Shown here: positions 10,886-21,020 of the stretch, one piece after another | Numbering within the stretch: the first letter of the stretch is position 1 | Layout: each line of letters opens with the position of its first letter | Source of the DNA: SAR202 cluster bacterium | GTDB lineage: Bacteria; Chloroflexota; Dehalococcoidia; Lucifugimonadales; OSU-TB39 | Direction of reading: 5' to 3' | Assembly: GCA_009392195.1 (NCBI GenBank) | Contig: VFGY01000029.1 | Location: 1 to 64,000 of the forward strand | DNA: 64,000 nt | Notes under the pieces: model-generated | Databases searched by the model: none | What the model saw: the letters and a program-made list of their open reading frames with translations, nothing else | Told to the model about the DNA's origin: nothing | Position numbers and translations under genes: made by a program

Positions 10886-11269
10886 TCAGATTATTATTTT
10901 CCGAAAAGAATTTTTTACCGATATTTTACCGTGTTCAAAAGTAAAGATGTCGCATCCTCTTACTTTGCTCTCGATTCCTTGATTATCTGTAGAGGCAAAA
11001 GTCCATTCAGAAACCCCTCTATCTCCTGCAACAAAATGACTCGCTTCCACCCATTTCCCATTGGGAAATTTGTCTAGCACAGCTTTAAAACCTTGTTTCA
11101 CGTCCTCATACCCAGAATATTTCATCCCGTCTATATTAGGACCTGAAGACAATTGAAATACAGGGTTATCAGACATAAATGTCATCAATAGATCGATGTC
11201 ATGATCAGTCCATGCGTCAGCAAACCTCTGCAAAAATCCTATTGTTACCTCATTAGACGTAGATCCCAT
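10886..11269 (-). CDS. SnoaL/NTF2-like protein
   Basis: 127 aa; FADAWTDHDIDLLMTFMSD...F, typical NTF2-like pattern. Confidence 0.75.
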   Translation of the reverse strand: MGSTSNEVTIGFLQRFADAWTDHDIDLLMTFMSDNPVFQLSSGPNIDGMKYSGYEDVKQGFKAVLDKFPNGKWVEASHFVAGDRGVSEWTFASTDNQGIESKVRGCDIFTFEHGKISVKNSFRKIII

Positions 11270-11304
11270 ATTAATCTCCTAAATCAAATTCTTCATTTTC
11301 TCAA

Positions 11305-12672
11305 CTAAAACATAGTTAAATATCGATCAACTTCCCACTTAGAAACAGTTTTATGATAATCAGCCCATTCTGCTTTTTTTAATGAAATGAATTCGTCATA
11401 AATTGAACCCAATGAACTCGCTACAACGGAATCATTTTCTAAATTTTCAATCGCTTCGTTAAGATTTTGAGGCAAAATTCCAATACCTTTTGACCGTATC
11501 TCTTCCAAGCTTAAATCATAAAGATTCCCTTTAAAAGGATCTCCTGGGTCAAGACCTCTCTTTACCCCATCCATTCCAGCAGTCACATATGACGCAAATA
11601 CTAAATAAGGATTACTAGCAGCTGATACAGTTCTATCTTCTAAATGCCCAGGACCAGCAGTTCTTATCATTTGGGTCCTATTGTTATCGCCATAGGAAAC
11701 AAATGCAGGGGTCCATGTGAATCCAGAAGTTGTGCTCACAAGCCCAGTGCCTATTTGAAGCCTTTTGTAACAGTTAACGGTTGGTGAATTAATTGCACAT
11801 AGCGCTTTTGCGTGGTCCAATATACCGGCTATAAAACTATATCCCATGGATGATAAACCTAACCCTCGTTTATCATTTCTATCCAAAAACAAGTTTTCTC
11901 CAGTTTTTACATCCTCTAAATGAAAATGTATATGTCCACCACTCCCTGTTTTATCGGAAAAAGGCTTAGCCATGTGAGTAGCAATAGCCCCATGTTGTTT
12001 TGCATACTGGCTGGTCATCATCTTAAAAAACGTGTACCTATCTGCAGTAGTCAAAGCATCGCTGTAGGTAAAATTCACTTCATATTGCCCATTGGCATCT
12101 TCATGATCTGATTGATAAGGATCCCAACCCAAGCTATCCATTCCATTCATAAGTTGACGCAAATAACTGCTAACATTTGCAATCCCTTTAAAGTCATAGC
12201 AAGGTTTATCTAGAGTATCTAAATTATCCGGATCCCATACTTTTATTTCACCACCAGATGTTTTTTCAACCAAAAAATGTTCTGGTTCTATACCTACATA
12301 AAATGCAAATCCATCATCTTTCAATTGATTCAAAGTATTTTTCAAATGTTGTCTTGGGTCGAACATATATGGCTCTTCATCTACAAATAAATCACCTGCG
12401 AATCTTGCTAATCCTTTTTCCCATGGCACTAGTGTATAAGTATCCAAATCAACTTTAGCTAGCATGTCATGTGAGTGTGGACCTTGGCCAAGTCCCATGA
12501 CAGCGGCTCCTGCAAATCCCGCTCCATCGTCTATTACATCATCAAGGTTCTTGGCTGGAACCATTTTAACTTTAGGGGATCCATTTATATCAATGAACTG
12601 TACTAAAATATATTCAATACCATCTTCTTCAATTCTTTTTTTTATTTTTTCTCTTTGGTCCATAGGTAACAC
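11305..12672 (-). CDS. Glutamine synthetase-like ligase, GlnT/gamma-glutamylmethylamide synthetase type
   Basis: 455 aa; GS motifs (GSGGHIHFHL, NNRTQMIR, EDRTVSAASNPYLVFA); adjacent to mgs/mgd-like genes. Confidence 0.85.
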   Translation of the reverse strand: MLPMDQREKIKKRIEEDGIEYILVQFIDINGSPKVKMVPAKNLDDVIDDGAGFAGAAVMGLGQGPHSHDMLAKVDLDTYTLVPWEKGLARFAGDLFVDEEPYMFDPRQHLKNTLNQLKDDGFAFYVGIEPEHFLVEKTSGGEIKVWDPDNLDTLDKPCYDFKGIANVSSYLRQLMNGMDSLGWDPYQSDHEDANGQYEVNFTYSDALTTADRYTFFKMMTSQYAKQHGAIATHMAKPFSDKTGSGGHIHFHLEDVKTGENLFLDRNDKRGLGLSSMGYSFIAGILDHAKALCAINSPTVNCYKRLQIGTGLVSTTSGFTWTPAFVSYGDNNRTQMIRTAGPGHLEDRTVSAASNPYLVFASYVTAGMDGVKRGLDPGDPFKGNLYDLSLEEIRSKGIGILPQNLNEAIENLENDSVVASSLGSIYDEFISLKKAEWADYHKTVSKWEVDRYLTMF

Positions 12673-12704
12673 ACCTTTATATATTTATTGCATATTTAGA
12701 ACGT

Positions 12705-14009
12705 TTAGTTATCTCCAAAAATTTTGTTGGTACCAACTAATGGAACTCTCGCCATAGCAGATGCTTCTATGGTTAAGGCTGCTAAATCTTCCGGTTCAAG
12801 ACTATGAACATCGCTTTTTCCAATAGACCTCGCTAACAAAGTCATTTCCATAGTCATTGCATTAATAAAATTTGCAACTCTTTCAGCTCCTTCATCAGGA
12901 TCTAGTCTGTTTGTCAATTTTTCATCTTGTGTTGCAATTCCAACTGGACACTTACCTGTGTGACATCTATTACATTCTCCAGCCGGAACTCCTATTTCTT
13001 CTAGGAAATTTGAACCTGGTATTTCTCTATTACAATTCAAGGCAATTAATGCCGAAATCCCAATTGCTACAGCATCAGCTCCCAAGGCTAAAGCTTTCGC
13101 TACATCTGCTCCACTCCTTATTCCACCAGAAGCAATCAAACTAACCTTGCCATCCAACTTGATTTCTCTCAAAGCTTCTCTCGCTAATACTATTGCAGGT
13201 ACTGTTGGTATACCGGAATGGTCTAAGAGAACCTCAGAAGATGCTCCAGTTCCTGCAATCATACTGTCAACTACAACAGCATCTGCTCCAGCTTTGGCCG
13301 CTAATTTAACATCATCTGAAACCCTACATGCTCCCAATTTTACATGAACAGGAACCTTCCAATCAGTTGCCTCCCTCAACTGTTCAATTTTCATTGCCAA
13401 ATCATCAGGACCAAGCCAGTCAGGATGCCTTGCAGGACTTCTTTGGTCAATACCAGTAGGTAAATCTCTCATATCAGCAATGTGATCCAAAACTTTAATG
13501 CCCATTAACATCCCACCAGTTCCAGGTTTAGCTCCTTGTCCCACAACTATTTCAATTGCTTGAGCCTGCTTAAGATGATGTGGGTTGAAGCCATATCGAC
13601 TAGGTAATACTTGATAAATCAATTTATCTGATGACTTTCTTTCAGATAGCAACATTCCACCATCGCCAGTACAACTGGCGGTACCAACCATGTTTGCCCC
13701 TTTACCTAAAGCTGTTTTTGCATTCGCAGATAAAGCTCCATAACTCATTCCTGTGATATAAATTGGTGTATCAAGAACAAGGGGGTTTTCCGCATTTAAT
13801 CCCCCTATAACAGTCCTGGTATTACATTTCTCTTTATATCCTTCTAATGGAAAGCGCGTTAAACCAGTGGATAGGAACGTTAAATCATCAAAATGGGTTA
13901 CTTTTTGAAAACTACTAAATCCACGAATTCTATATCGTCCCAAATCTGATTTTGCATGTATATCTTCTATAACCCAAGGCGAAAAAATTTGACTTGTTCT
14001 GTTAACCAT
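12705..14009 (-). CDS. FMN-binding glutamate synthase large-domain protein (MgsC/GlxD-like)
   Basis: 434 aa; GMSYGALSANAKTALGKGA, GQGAKPGTGG, ASGGIRSGADVAKALALGADAVAIG, CNRCHTGKCPVGIATQ. Confidence 0.92.
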   Translation of the reverse strand: MVNRTSQIFSPWVIEDIHAKSDLGRYRIRGFSSFQKVTHFDDLTFLSTGLTRFPLEGYKEKCNTRTVIGGLNAENPLVLDTPIYITGMSYGALSANAKTALGKGANMVGTASCTGDGGMLLSERKSSDKLIYQVLPSRYGFNPHHLKQAQAIEIVVGQGAKPGTGGMLMGIKVLDHIADMRDLPTGIDQRSPARHPDWLGPDDLAMKIEQLREATDWKVPVHVKLGACRVSDDVKLAAKAGADAVVVDSMIAGTGASSEVLLDHSGIPTVPAIVLAREALREIKLDGKVSLIASGGIRSGADVAKALALGADAVAIGISALIALNCNREIPGSNFLEEIGVPAGECNRCHTGKCPVGIATQDEKLTNRLDPDEGAERVANFINAMTMEMTLLARSIGKSDVHSLEPEDLAALTIEASAMARVPLVGTNKIFGDN

Positions 14010-14021
14010 AATTACCCCAAC

Positions 14022-14714
14022 CTAAACTGATGATTTCTCTAATCTTTCTAATTTATCAAAATGGTAAAGTTTTTTCCCCGAAACTATCTTTTTAAATTCA
14101 GGCTGTTTGTCTATACCATTTTTTCCCAACTTGTCCCAAATTGAAACCAATTCCTTTTTCTCCACATCAACAACAACTGCGTCATTCCCTAAAGATGCTA
14201 TGTCTCCACCGACATAAATTTCTCCTTCATACATTGAATCCCCAACGGCATCTCCAACATCACCACAAACGATAATCTGCCCTTTTTGCATCATAAATCC
14301 TGTCAAAAACCCAGAATCCCCACCAATAACTAAAGAACCACCTTTCATAGATATGCCTGCCCTAGCTCCAGCGTTCCGCCCAACACATATAATCCCTCCT
14401 CTCATACTTGCTCCAACTGAAGCACCAGCATCTTTACTTATTGTTATAGTACCGCTCATAAGGTTTTCACCTAACGCCCAACCCGAATTTCCTTCAACTA
14501 ATACAGATGGACCGTCCAATAAACTAGCACAATAATAACCTAAACTTCCTCTTACTGTAATATTGCATTCCTTTAAAACACCTACTATTATATTGTGCCT
14601 AGCTTTGGGGTTTATTATTTCAATATCTTCTTTTGCTGCAACCAATTCATTTAATCGAACATTAATTTGCCTAGTCGAAAGTTTTGAAGCATCTATACTA
14701 ACCAAGTCATGCAC
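14022..14714 (-). CDS. Glutamate synthase GXGXG-domain protein (MgsB-like)
   Basis: 230 aa with repeated G-x-x-x-G beta-helix pattern. Confidence 0.88.
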   Translation of the reverse strand: MHDLVSIDASKLSTRQINVRLNELVAAKEDIEIINPKARHNIIVGVLKECNITVRGSLGYYCASLLDGPSVLVEGNSGWALGENLMSGTITISKDAGASVGASMRGGIICVGRNAGARAGISMKGGSLVIGGDSGFLTGFMMQKGQIIVCGDVGDAVGDSMYEGEIYVGGDIASLGNDAVVVDVEKKELVSIWDKLGKNGIDKQPEFKKIVSGKKLYHFDKLERLEKSSV

Positions 14715-15601
14715 TCCTTTTCCTGCGGCTCAAATCTATCAATTTCATCTTGAAAAACGCTTAACAAGGCTGTTTCTTCTGAAGCTACCGCAACTCTATC
14801 TTCAGTTTCCATTATGACTAAAGGTTTTGCTGACCAACTATCTTTTGCATAACCAATACCATCATTGGTAGAAACCAGATAGGTAAATGTTCCATCTAAA
14901 ACTTCTATTGATTCACGAATGGCTTCATCTAAGCTTAAACCTGACTTAATTCTTTCTGCCAAAAATACTGATATGATTTCTGAATCATTTCCAGTTTGAA
15001 ATTTGTGTCCCATATCCTGATATTTTCTTCTTAAGGAATGATAATTAGTCAGTTGACCGTTATGCACAACTGAGATGTCAGGGAAAGGATATGCCCAAAA
15101 TGGGTGTGAATGACTAACGTCAATCTTGCTTTCGGTAGCCATCCTTACATGTCCAATTCCGTGAGTACCTTTAATCTCACCTATTGAATGACGATCATTT
15201 AGCTCAACTGCATCTCCTACATCTTTCACTATCTCTGAATTTGTTCCAATTGAATCTAAGTCTACTCCTTCAATATCTGCAATAGTATTAGCTAACTTAC
15301 TCAAATCTCCTTCATAATTAGCACATATTTTACCGAATCCATTTGAAAACTCAGAAAATTCAATTACTCCCCCAATACTTGAAACTTCTTTTGACAATAT
15401 TTCTAATGCATTTGAGTTTTTGTCTTCTATCCTATACCTGACAATATAATCTGCTTTGTTTTCAACTCCTCCTACAGTAATACCTGTAGAGTCTCGACCT
15501 CTATGTTCTAGAGATTCCAACATCTTAATCAAATCTGATCCAACCGAAGCTAATCCAGCTGATTCAGTATTCTTATATATTACTCCGATAATTCCACACA
15601 A
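14693..15601 (-). CDS. Class II glutamine amidotransferase, glutamate synthase N-terminal-domain protein (MgsA-like)
   Basis: 302 aa; N-terminal MCGIIGV (Cys2 nucleophile), LEHRGRDSTG, VVHNGQLTNY, TGNDSEII. Confidence 0.92.
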   Translation of the reverse strand: MCGIIGVIYKNTESAGLASVGSDLIKMLESLEHRGRDSTGITVGGVENKADYIVRYRIEDKNSNALEILSKEVSSIGGVIEFSEFSNGFGKICANYEGDLSKLANTIADIEGVDLDSIGTNSEIVKDVGDAVELNDRHSIGEIKGTHGIGHVRMATESKIDVSHSHPFWAYPFPDISVVHNGQLTNYHSLRRKYQDMGHKFQTGNDSEIISVFLAERIKSGLSLDEAIRESIEVLDGTFTYLVSTNDGIGYAKDSWSAKPLVIMETEDRVAVASEETALLSVFQDEIDRFEPQEKECMTWLV

Positions 15602-15646
15602 AGTAACTCCCTCCCTATATTATTTAATCTGTCAAATATTATTTTG

Positions 15647-17086
15647 TCATTCGGCCATAAACCATCTTGTATCTTTTTCACAAATTTGCCTTTCTAAATA
15701 AATCGATTCAAGATAATGCGCTACATCAAATAATGTACTTTCATTATAATGGTTTGTAACAATTTGAATCCCTATTGGCAAACCATTATCACTCATCCCG
15801 AAAGGAATTGAAATCGCTGGAGAACCAGTTATTCCAAATGTACATGTAATTGCAGCAGCATGACTAGCTGGCATTTGTTCTCCATCAATGGTAATAATTT
15901 GCGAATCATGTTTGGGAGCCAAATTAGGCGCTGTTGGGCAGATTAAAACATCATATTTGGCAAAATAGTCAGTAAACCAATACTTATAACTATCACAAAC
16001 ACTACTTGCTTTCAAAAATGTGTCCAAATCTGGTCTATCTACTGATAACAGTCCTCTTATTGGGTCTGACAAATCTGATTCGTTTCCGCGCACATACTCA
16101 TTCAAATATTCAACTCCTTCTCCAGCTAGTAATACGTAAGTAGCATCTATCGGAGAAAGGCCATCGATGATTGGAATCGAAATTTTGTCTACAGTACAAT
16201 CGTTACGTTCCAAAGCTTCTACGGCAGAATGAACAACATTTCTTATCTGTGGATCCACTGGATCATATGGTTCATTATCTATCCATCCAACTTTCATCCC
16301 TTTAAAATCCGATGAAGATTTACTTTTTGCAGGGATTGGTAACGCATATTGATCTAAACCATTATATCCGCTCAATATATAATATGAACTAACTATATCT
16401 CTTACACTTCTTGCAATCGGACCAGCATGAAAATATCTTGTAAGCATTTCAGGCCAATGTCCTGTCAAAGGTATACGGCCTTGCGTAGGCTTAAATCCAA
16501 TTACGCCACAATAATGTGACGGTAGTCTATTGGAACCTCCTAAATCACTTCCAACACCCAATGGAGAGAGTCCTGCCGATATACTTATAGCTTCCCCTCC
16601 AGAAGATCCACCACATGTATACCCTTTCATCCAAGGATTTTCACCTTTACCAAAAATAGCACCAGATGTTTCGGCTGCCAGGGCAAATTCAGGTAAATTA
16701 GTCTTACCTATCAAAATCCCTCCAGCATTCTTTAATCTCTTTACAACTTCAGAATCACTTTCAGGAATTCGATCTGCAAATAATTTAGAACCTCTTGTAG
16801 TTCTGATACCCTCAGAATCAAACACATCCTTAATCGTAAATGGAATTCCATGCAGAGGACCTCTAATTAAACCAGTGTTCAACTCTTTGTCTGCTCGCAT
16901 AGCTTCTTCAAACACATTTTCAGCAAAAGTCACAATACCATTTAGTTTCGAATTAAACTCACGAAACCTTTCAACATGAAGAGAAATCAACTCACTGGAA
17001 CTAGTATGGCCATTCCGTATACTATCTGCCATAAAAGTAGCATCCTGATGTATTAAATCTTTACACATAAAACCAAACCAAACCAA
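15647..17086 (-). CDS. Amidase-signature family protein
   Basis: GKTNLPEFALAAET...CGGSSGGEAISISAGLSPLGVGSDLGGSNRLPS. Confidence 0.92.
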   Translation of the reverse strand: MVWFGFMCKDLIHQDATFMADSIRNGHTSSSELISLHVERFREFNSKLNGIVTFAENVFEEAMRADKELNTGLIRGPLHGIPFTIKDVFDSEGIRTTRGSKLFADRIPESDSEVVKRLKNAGGILIGKTNLPEFALAAETSGAIFGKGENPWMKGYTCGGSSGGEAISISAGLSPLGVGSDLGGSNRLPSHYCGVIGFKPTQGRIPLTGHWPEMLTRYFHAGPIARSVRDIVSSYYILSGYNGLDQYALPIPAKSKSSSDFKGMKVGWIDNEPYDPVDPQIRNVVHSAVEALERNDCTVDKISIPIIDGLSPIDATYVLLAGEGVEYLNEYVRGNESDLSDPIRGLLSVDRPDLDTFLKASSVCDSYKYWFTDYFAKYDVLICPTAPNLAPKHDSQIITIDGEQMPASHAAAITCTFGITGSPAISIPFGMSDNGLPIGIQIVTNHYNESTLFDVAHYLESIYLERQICEKDTRWFMAE

Positions 17087-17239
17087 TTATTTGAATGGGA
17101 AGAACATCGTATCACTAATCGCTGCATATTTGAACATAATACCTAGCTTTGGTTTTATATCTACCTAGAGTTGTACTTCTAAAATTATTTATTTGAAGTA
17201 ATCCAAATAAAATAGCAGTCAGTTATAAACTAAATGAAT

Positions 17240-17905
17240 TTAAAATATTAGTTCTCTTATATTTTTGATACTCTGTGCAACGGTATTTTTGTGATTATAT
17301 ACAGCTGAACCCGCTACAATAATATCAGCTCCAGCATCTGCTACTAATTTCACCGTATCAACATTGATCCCACCGTCTACTTCAAGTTCAACTTCAGATG
17401 AAGAATCATCCAACATTTTTCTGACATTTTTGATTTTTGGCACCATTGATTTAATAAATTCTTGGCCCGAATACCCAGGATTGACAGTCATGACTAAAAC
17501 AACATCTATTTGATCCAACAATTCTTTTATTACGTCAGAAGATGTCCCTGGATTTATTGCTATTCCTGCTTTAGCTCCTAAACTTTTGACATCCAAAATA
17601 GTTCTGTGTATATGCTTAGCAGACTCATAATGAACAGTTAACAGGTCCGCCCCTACATCAACTAATTCACTTACAAATCTACTTGGCTCTAATACCATCA
17701 TGTGCACATCTAAAGGTAAATTTGTTGATTTTCTTACAGCATCTACAATTAAAGGACCCATGGTTAGATTAGACACAAATTGACCATCCATTAAATCAAT
17801 ATGTATATAATCAGCTCCACCTTCCTGAGCTTCAATAACTTGATCTCTCAAAATACCAAAATCTGCAGATAAAATTGACGGTGCTATTTTAATCCTTGAT
17901 TCCAT
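17240..17905 (-). CDS. rpe: Ribulose-phosphate 3-epimerase
   Basis: IAPSILSADFG, HIDLMDGQF, HMMV, VNPGYSGQEFI, VDGGIN. Confidence 0.95.
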   Translation of the reverse strand: MESRIKIAPSILSADFGILRDQVIEAQEGGADYIHIDLMDGQFVSNLTMGPLIVDAVRKSTNLPLDVHMMVLEPSRFVSELVDVGADLLTVHYESAKHIHRTILDVKSLGAKAGIAINPGTSSDVIKELLDQIDVVLVMTVNPGYSGQEFIKSMVPKIKNVRKMLDDSSSEVELEVDGGINVDTVKLVADAGADIIVAGSAVYNHKNTVAQSIKNIRELIF

Positions 17906-19253
17906 TTCGTGCTTCTTTCTTTAAGTTTTGTTTAGCTGTTTTTATAGAAGATTTGACGTTTTTCAAAGCAGTTCCACCAAAAACATTTCGTGAATTGATT
18001 GAATTTTCAATTGTAATATTAGTTACGTCAGACTCAAATAGTTGCGAAAATAGCTTATATTTTTCTAACGATAATTCATGAATATTTTGTTTTGTCTCAA
18101 TAACATAATCCGTCAAATTACTCACGACTCGATGAGCTTCTCTAAAAGGCATACCTTTTCTAACTAAATAATCAGCAATATCTGTTGCTAGAGAATTGCT
18201 ATTATCTATTGCTGATCTCATTTTATCTTCATTAAAAGAAATCGACTTTAACATAGAACTCATAACTGCAAGTGTTGAAGATATAGTATCAACGGTATCG
18301 AATAATGGTTCTTTATCTTCTTGTAAATCTCTGTTGTATGTGAGCGGCAATCCTTTTAATATAGTAAGCATTGCTACAAGATTACCAAACACTCTTCCTG
18401 ACTTACCTCTACCTATTTCAGCAAAATCTGGGTTCCTTTTCTGAGGCATCATACTACTACCGGTTGTAAAATCAGAATCTAATTGTGTAAAACCAAACTC
18501 TTCTGATGACCAAATTACAATCTCTTCACATAACCTAGAGATATGAACAGCACAAATAGCTGATGCTGAGTGAAAATCCATTAAAAAATCCCTATCAGAA
18601 ACTGCATCCATGCTATTTACTGAAAGACTCTTAAATCCTAATTCATTGGCTACCCATTTCCTATCCAATTCATAAGAGGTACCAGATAAGGCTCCACTAC
18701 CTAACGGCATAACATCAGCAGACTCATATACTCTAGTGAATCGAATACAATCTCTTTTGAACATTTCATAATATGCCATAAGATGGTGCCCTAATGAAAC
18801 GGGTTGCCCACGTTGCAAATGAGTATATCCAGGAAGATATATTTCTATATTCTCTTCAGCTTTATTCAAAATCGATGTCCTAAGACCTAATAATCCTTCC
18901 CAAATTTCATGCACAGATTCTTTAACAAAAATCCTTAAATCCAACGCTATTTGATCATTACGAGATCTACCCGTATGCAATTTTCCCGCTAGCGGACCGA
19001 TTTTTTCGAACAATGCGTTCTCTATATTCATATGGATATCTTCAAATTTTTCAGAAAATTCAAACATACCCTTATTTATTTCCAATCTTATCTGCTCAAG
19101 TCCATCACATATCAGTCCAGATTCTTCTATAGTCAATATTCCTTGATTACCAAGCATCTCTGCATGAACTTTCGAACCTTTTATATCTTGGACATATAAA
19201 CGCTTATCAAATTTAATTGAAGACGTATATGATTTATCTAATTTTCGTTCCAT
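17889..19253 (-). CDS. argH: Argininosuccinate lyase
   Basis: HTGRSRNDQIALDLR, GSSMMPQKRNPD. Confidence 0.95.
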   Translation of the reverse strand: MERKLDKSYTSSIKFDKRLYVQDIKGSKVHAEMLGNQGILTIEESGLICDGLEQIRLEINKGMFEFSEKFEDIHMNIENALFEKIGPLAGKLHTGRSRNDQIALDLRIFVKESVHEIWEGLLGLRTSILNKAEENIEIYLPGYTHLQRGQPVSLGHHLMAYYEMFKRDCIRFTRVYESADVMPLGSGALSGTSYELDRKWVANELGFKSLSVNSMDAVSDRDFLMDFHSASAICAVHISRLCEEIVIWSSEEFGFTQLDSDFTTGSSMMPQKRNPDFAEIGRGKSGRVFGNLVAMLTILKGLPLTYNRDLQEDKEPLFDTVDTISSTLAVMSSMLKSISFNEDKMRSAIDNSNSLATDIADYLVRKGMPFREAHRVVSNLTDYVIETKQNIHELSLEKYKLFSQLFESDVTNITIENSINSRNVFGGTALKNVKSSIKTAKQNLKKEARNGIKD

Positions 19254-19265
19254 GGATTACATTCC

Positions 19266-19748
19266 TCAACTATCATTTTTTGGAGCCAAAAATTTTCTTC
19301 TTAATGTTAAAACTTTTTGTTTGTTTTGATTAAAAGCCCGAGTTTCAATATAAACTATCCCTCTATCAGATTTGGATTTAGAATCTCTCAAATCAAGAAT
19401 TTCACTTTCCGCGTATATTGTATCTCCTTGGAAAACTGGAGCGTCATGTTTAATCGATTCATATTCCAAATTAGCGATAGCTTTACCTGAAGTATCCTTT
19501 ACGCTCATCCCAACAACTAAACTAAAAACCAATGTACCTACCACCAATATTTTACCGTGCTGATGACTTTGCATATAGTTTTCATCAGTATGCAGAGGGT
19601 TGTCATTCATTGTTAAAAGACAAAAAGTATGATTATCAGATTCCGTTACAGTTTTGCCTGGCCAATGCCTATATATGTCTCCAACATTAAATTCATCTAA
19701 GTATTTCCCAAACCCATCTCTAGATTCTATTATCATGGCGTGTAACAC
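19266..19748 (-). CDS. MaoC-like (R)-hydratase family protein
   Basis: 160 aa; ESDNHTFCLLTMNDNPLHTDENYMQS hot-dog hydratase motif. Confidence 0.85.
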   Translation of the reverse strand: MLHAMIIESRDGFGKYLDEFNVGDIYRHWPGKTVTESDNHTFCLLTMNDNPLHTDENYMQSHQHGKILVVGTLVFSLVVGMSVKDTSGKAIANLEYESIKHDAPVFQGDTIYAESEILDLRDSKSKSDRGIVYIETRAFNQNKQKVLTLRRKFLAPKNDS

Positions 19749-19801
19749 CCTTTAACTTTATATATTTCGAAGTAATTGTTCGATTATAGGACTCCACAAT
19801 T

Positions 19802-20980
19802 CTAAATTGAATATTTCTCCAACAACCTCCTAGCAATTATCAATTTTTGAATTTCATTAGTTCCTTCTCCTATAATCATAAGCGGAGCATCTCTATAATG
19901 TCTTTCAACATCAAAATCTTTTATATATCCATATCCACCATGAATTCGCATAGCTTCCATTGCGACTTCACCACAAACTTCTGAAGCAAATAATTTGGCC
20001 ATTCCAGCTTCTAAATCCACCCTATCACCAGAATCCATTTTCGAAGCAACATCATATGTTAAAAGTCTAGCTGCCTGTATTTTCGTCGCCATATCAGCTA
20101 ATTTGATTTGAATTGATTGGTGTTTTGATATTGGCACACCGAAAGACTCCCTTTTTTGAGAATATTCTATAGCCGATTCAAAGGCAGCAGTTGCTACTCC
20201 AACAGCTCTTGCTGCTATATTTACCCTTCCAGCTTCCAAAGCACCTAAAATTTGACTAAATCCTTTCCCTTCTACTCCGCCAATTAAATTATCAACCGGC
20301 ACTTCACAGTTATCAAAAACTAATTCACAGGTATCTACACCTCTATATCCAAGTTTGTCCAATTTTTGAGCAACTGAAAATCCCGAAGAGCTTTTTTCAA
20401 CAACTAAGCAACTAATCCCTTTGTAACTTGGACTTGCGTTCAAATCAGTCTTAACTGCTACGGCAAATGCATTTCCATACAACCCGTTCGTTATAAACAT
20501 TTTTGAACCATTCACTAAATATTTATCTCCATTTTTTGATGCCACAGTGGATATACTTTGAACATCACTTCCAGCTCCAGGCTCAGTTAATGCTAATCCT
20601 CCTCTTATGTCTCCGACAACCATTTTAGGTAGAAATCGCTGTTTCTGTTCTTCGTCACCATGAATGGCTATAATATTTGCTAATATGTGATGTGTACCTA
20701 GCATGCCGGTCAGACTCATCCAACCTTTACTTAGCTCTTCAAATATGGTCGCAAAGGTAGTATGGTCTAAACCAAGCCCTCCATATTTCTCAGGGATAGT
20801 GATACCGAATAGACCTAAGTCTTTCATCATATCTACAAGTCCATGCGGGTATTCATCATCATTATCGAATTTAGATGCAACTGGTTTAACTTCGTTTTTC
20901 ACAAAATCACGAACTAACGAAACAATTTGCTTTCTTACATCACCAGATGTGTTCAAATCGTCACCTCTTTTATTACACAT
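19802..20980 (-). CDS. Acyl-CoA dehydrogenase
   Basis: IPEKYGGLGLD, ALTEPGAGSDVQS, MRIHGGYGYIKDFDVERHYRDA. Confidence 0.95.
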   Translation of the reverse strand: MCNKRGDDLNTSGDVRKQIVSLVRDFVKNEVKPVASKFDNDDEYPHGLVDMMKDLGLFGITIPEKYGGLGLDHTTFATIFEELSKGWMSLTGMLGTHHILANIIAIHGDEEQKQRFLPKMVVGDIRGGLALTEPGAGSDVQSISTVASKNGDKYLVNGSKMFITNGLYGNAFAVAVKTDLNASPSYKGISCLVVEKSSSGFSVAQKLDKLGYRGVDTCELVFDNCEVPVDNLIGGVEGKGFSQILGALEAGRVNIAARAVGVATAAFESAIEYSQKRESFGVPISKHQSIQIKLADMATKIQAARLLTYDVASKMDSGDRVDLEAGMAKLFASEVCGEVAMEAMRIHGGYGYIKDFDVERHYRDAPLMIIGEGTNEIQKLIIARRLLEKYSI

Positions 20981-21020
20981 TCTCTAAAACGATTATTTGA
21001 ATATTTATTTGACCTAATGC

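Noticed and set aside
16530-16979. 149-aa ORF antisense to the amidase
   Set aside because: Low-complexity, proline/serine-rich antisense translation of the amidase signature region.
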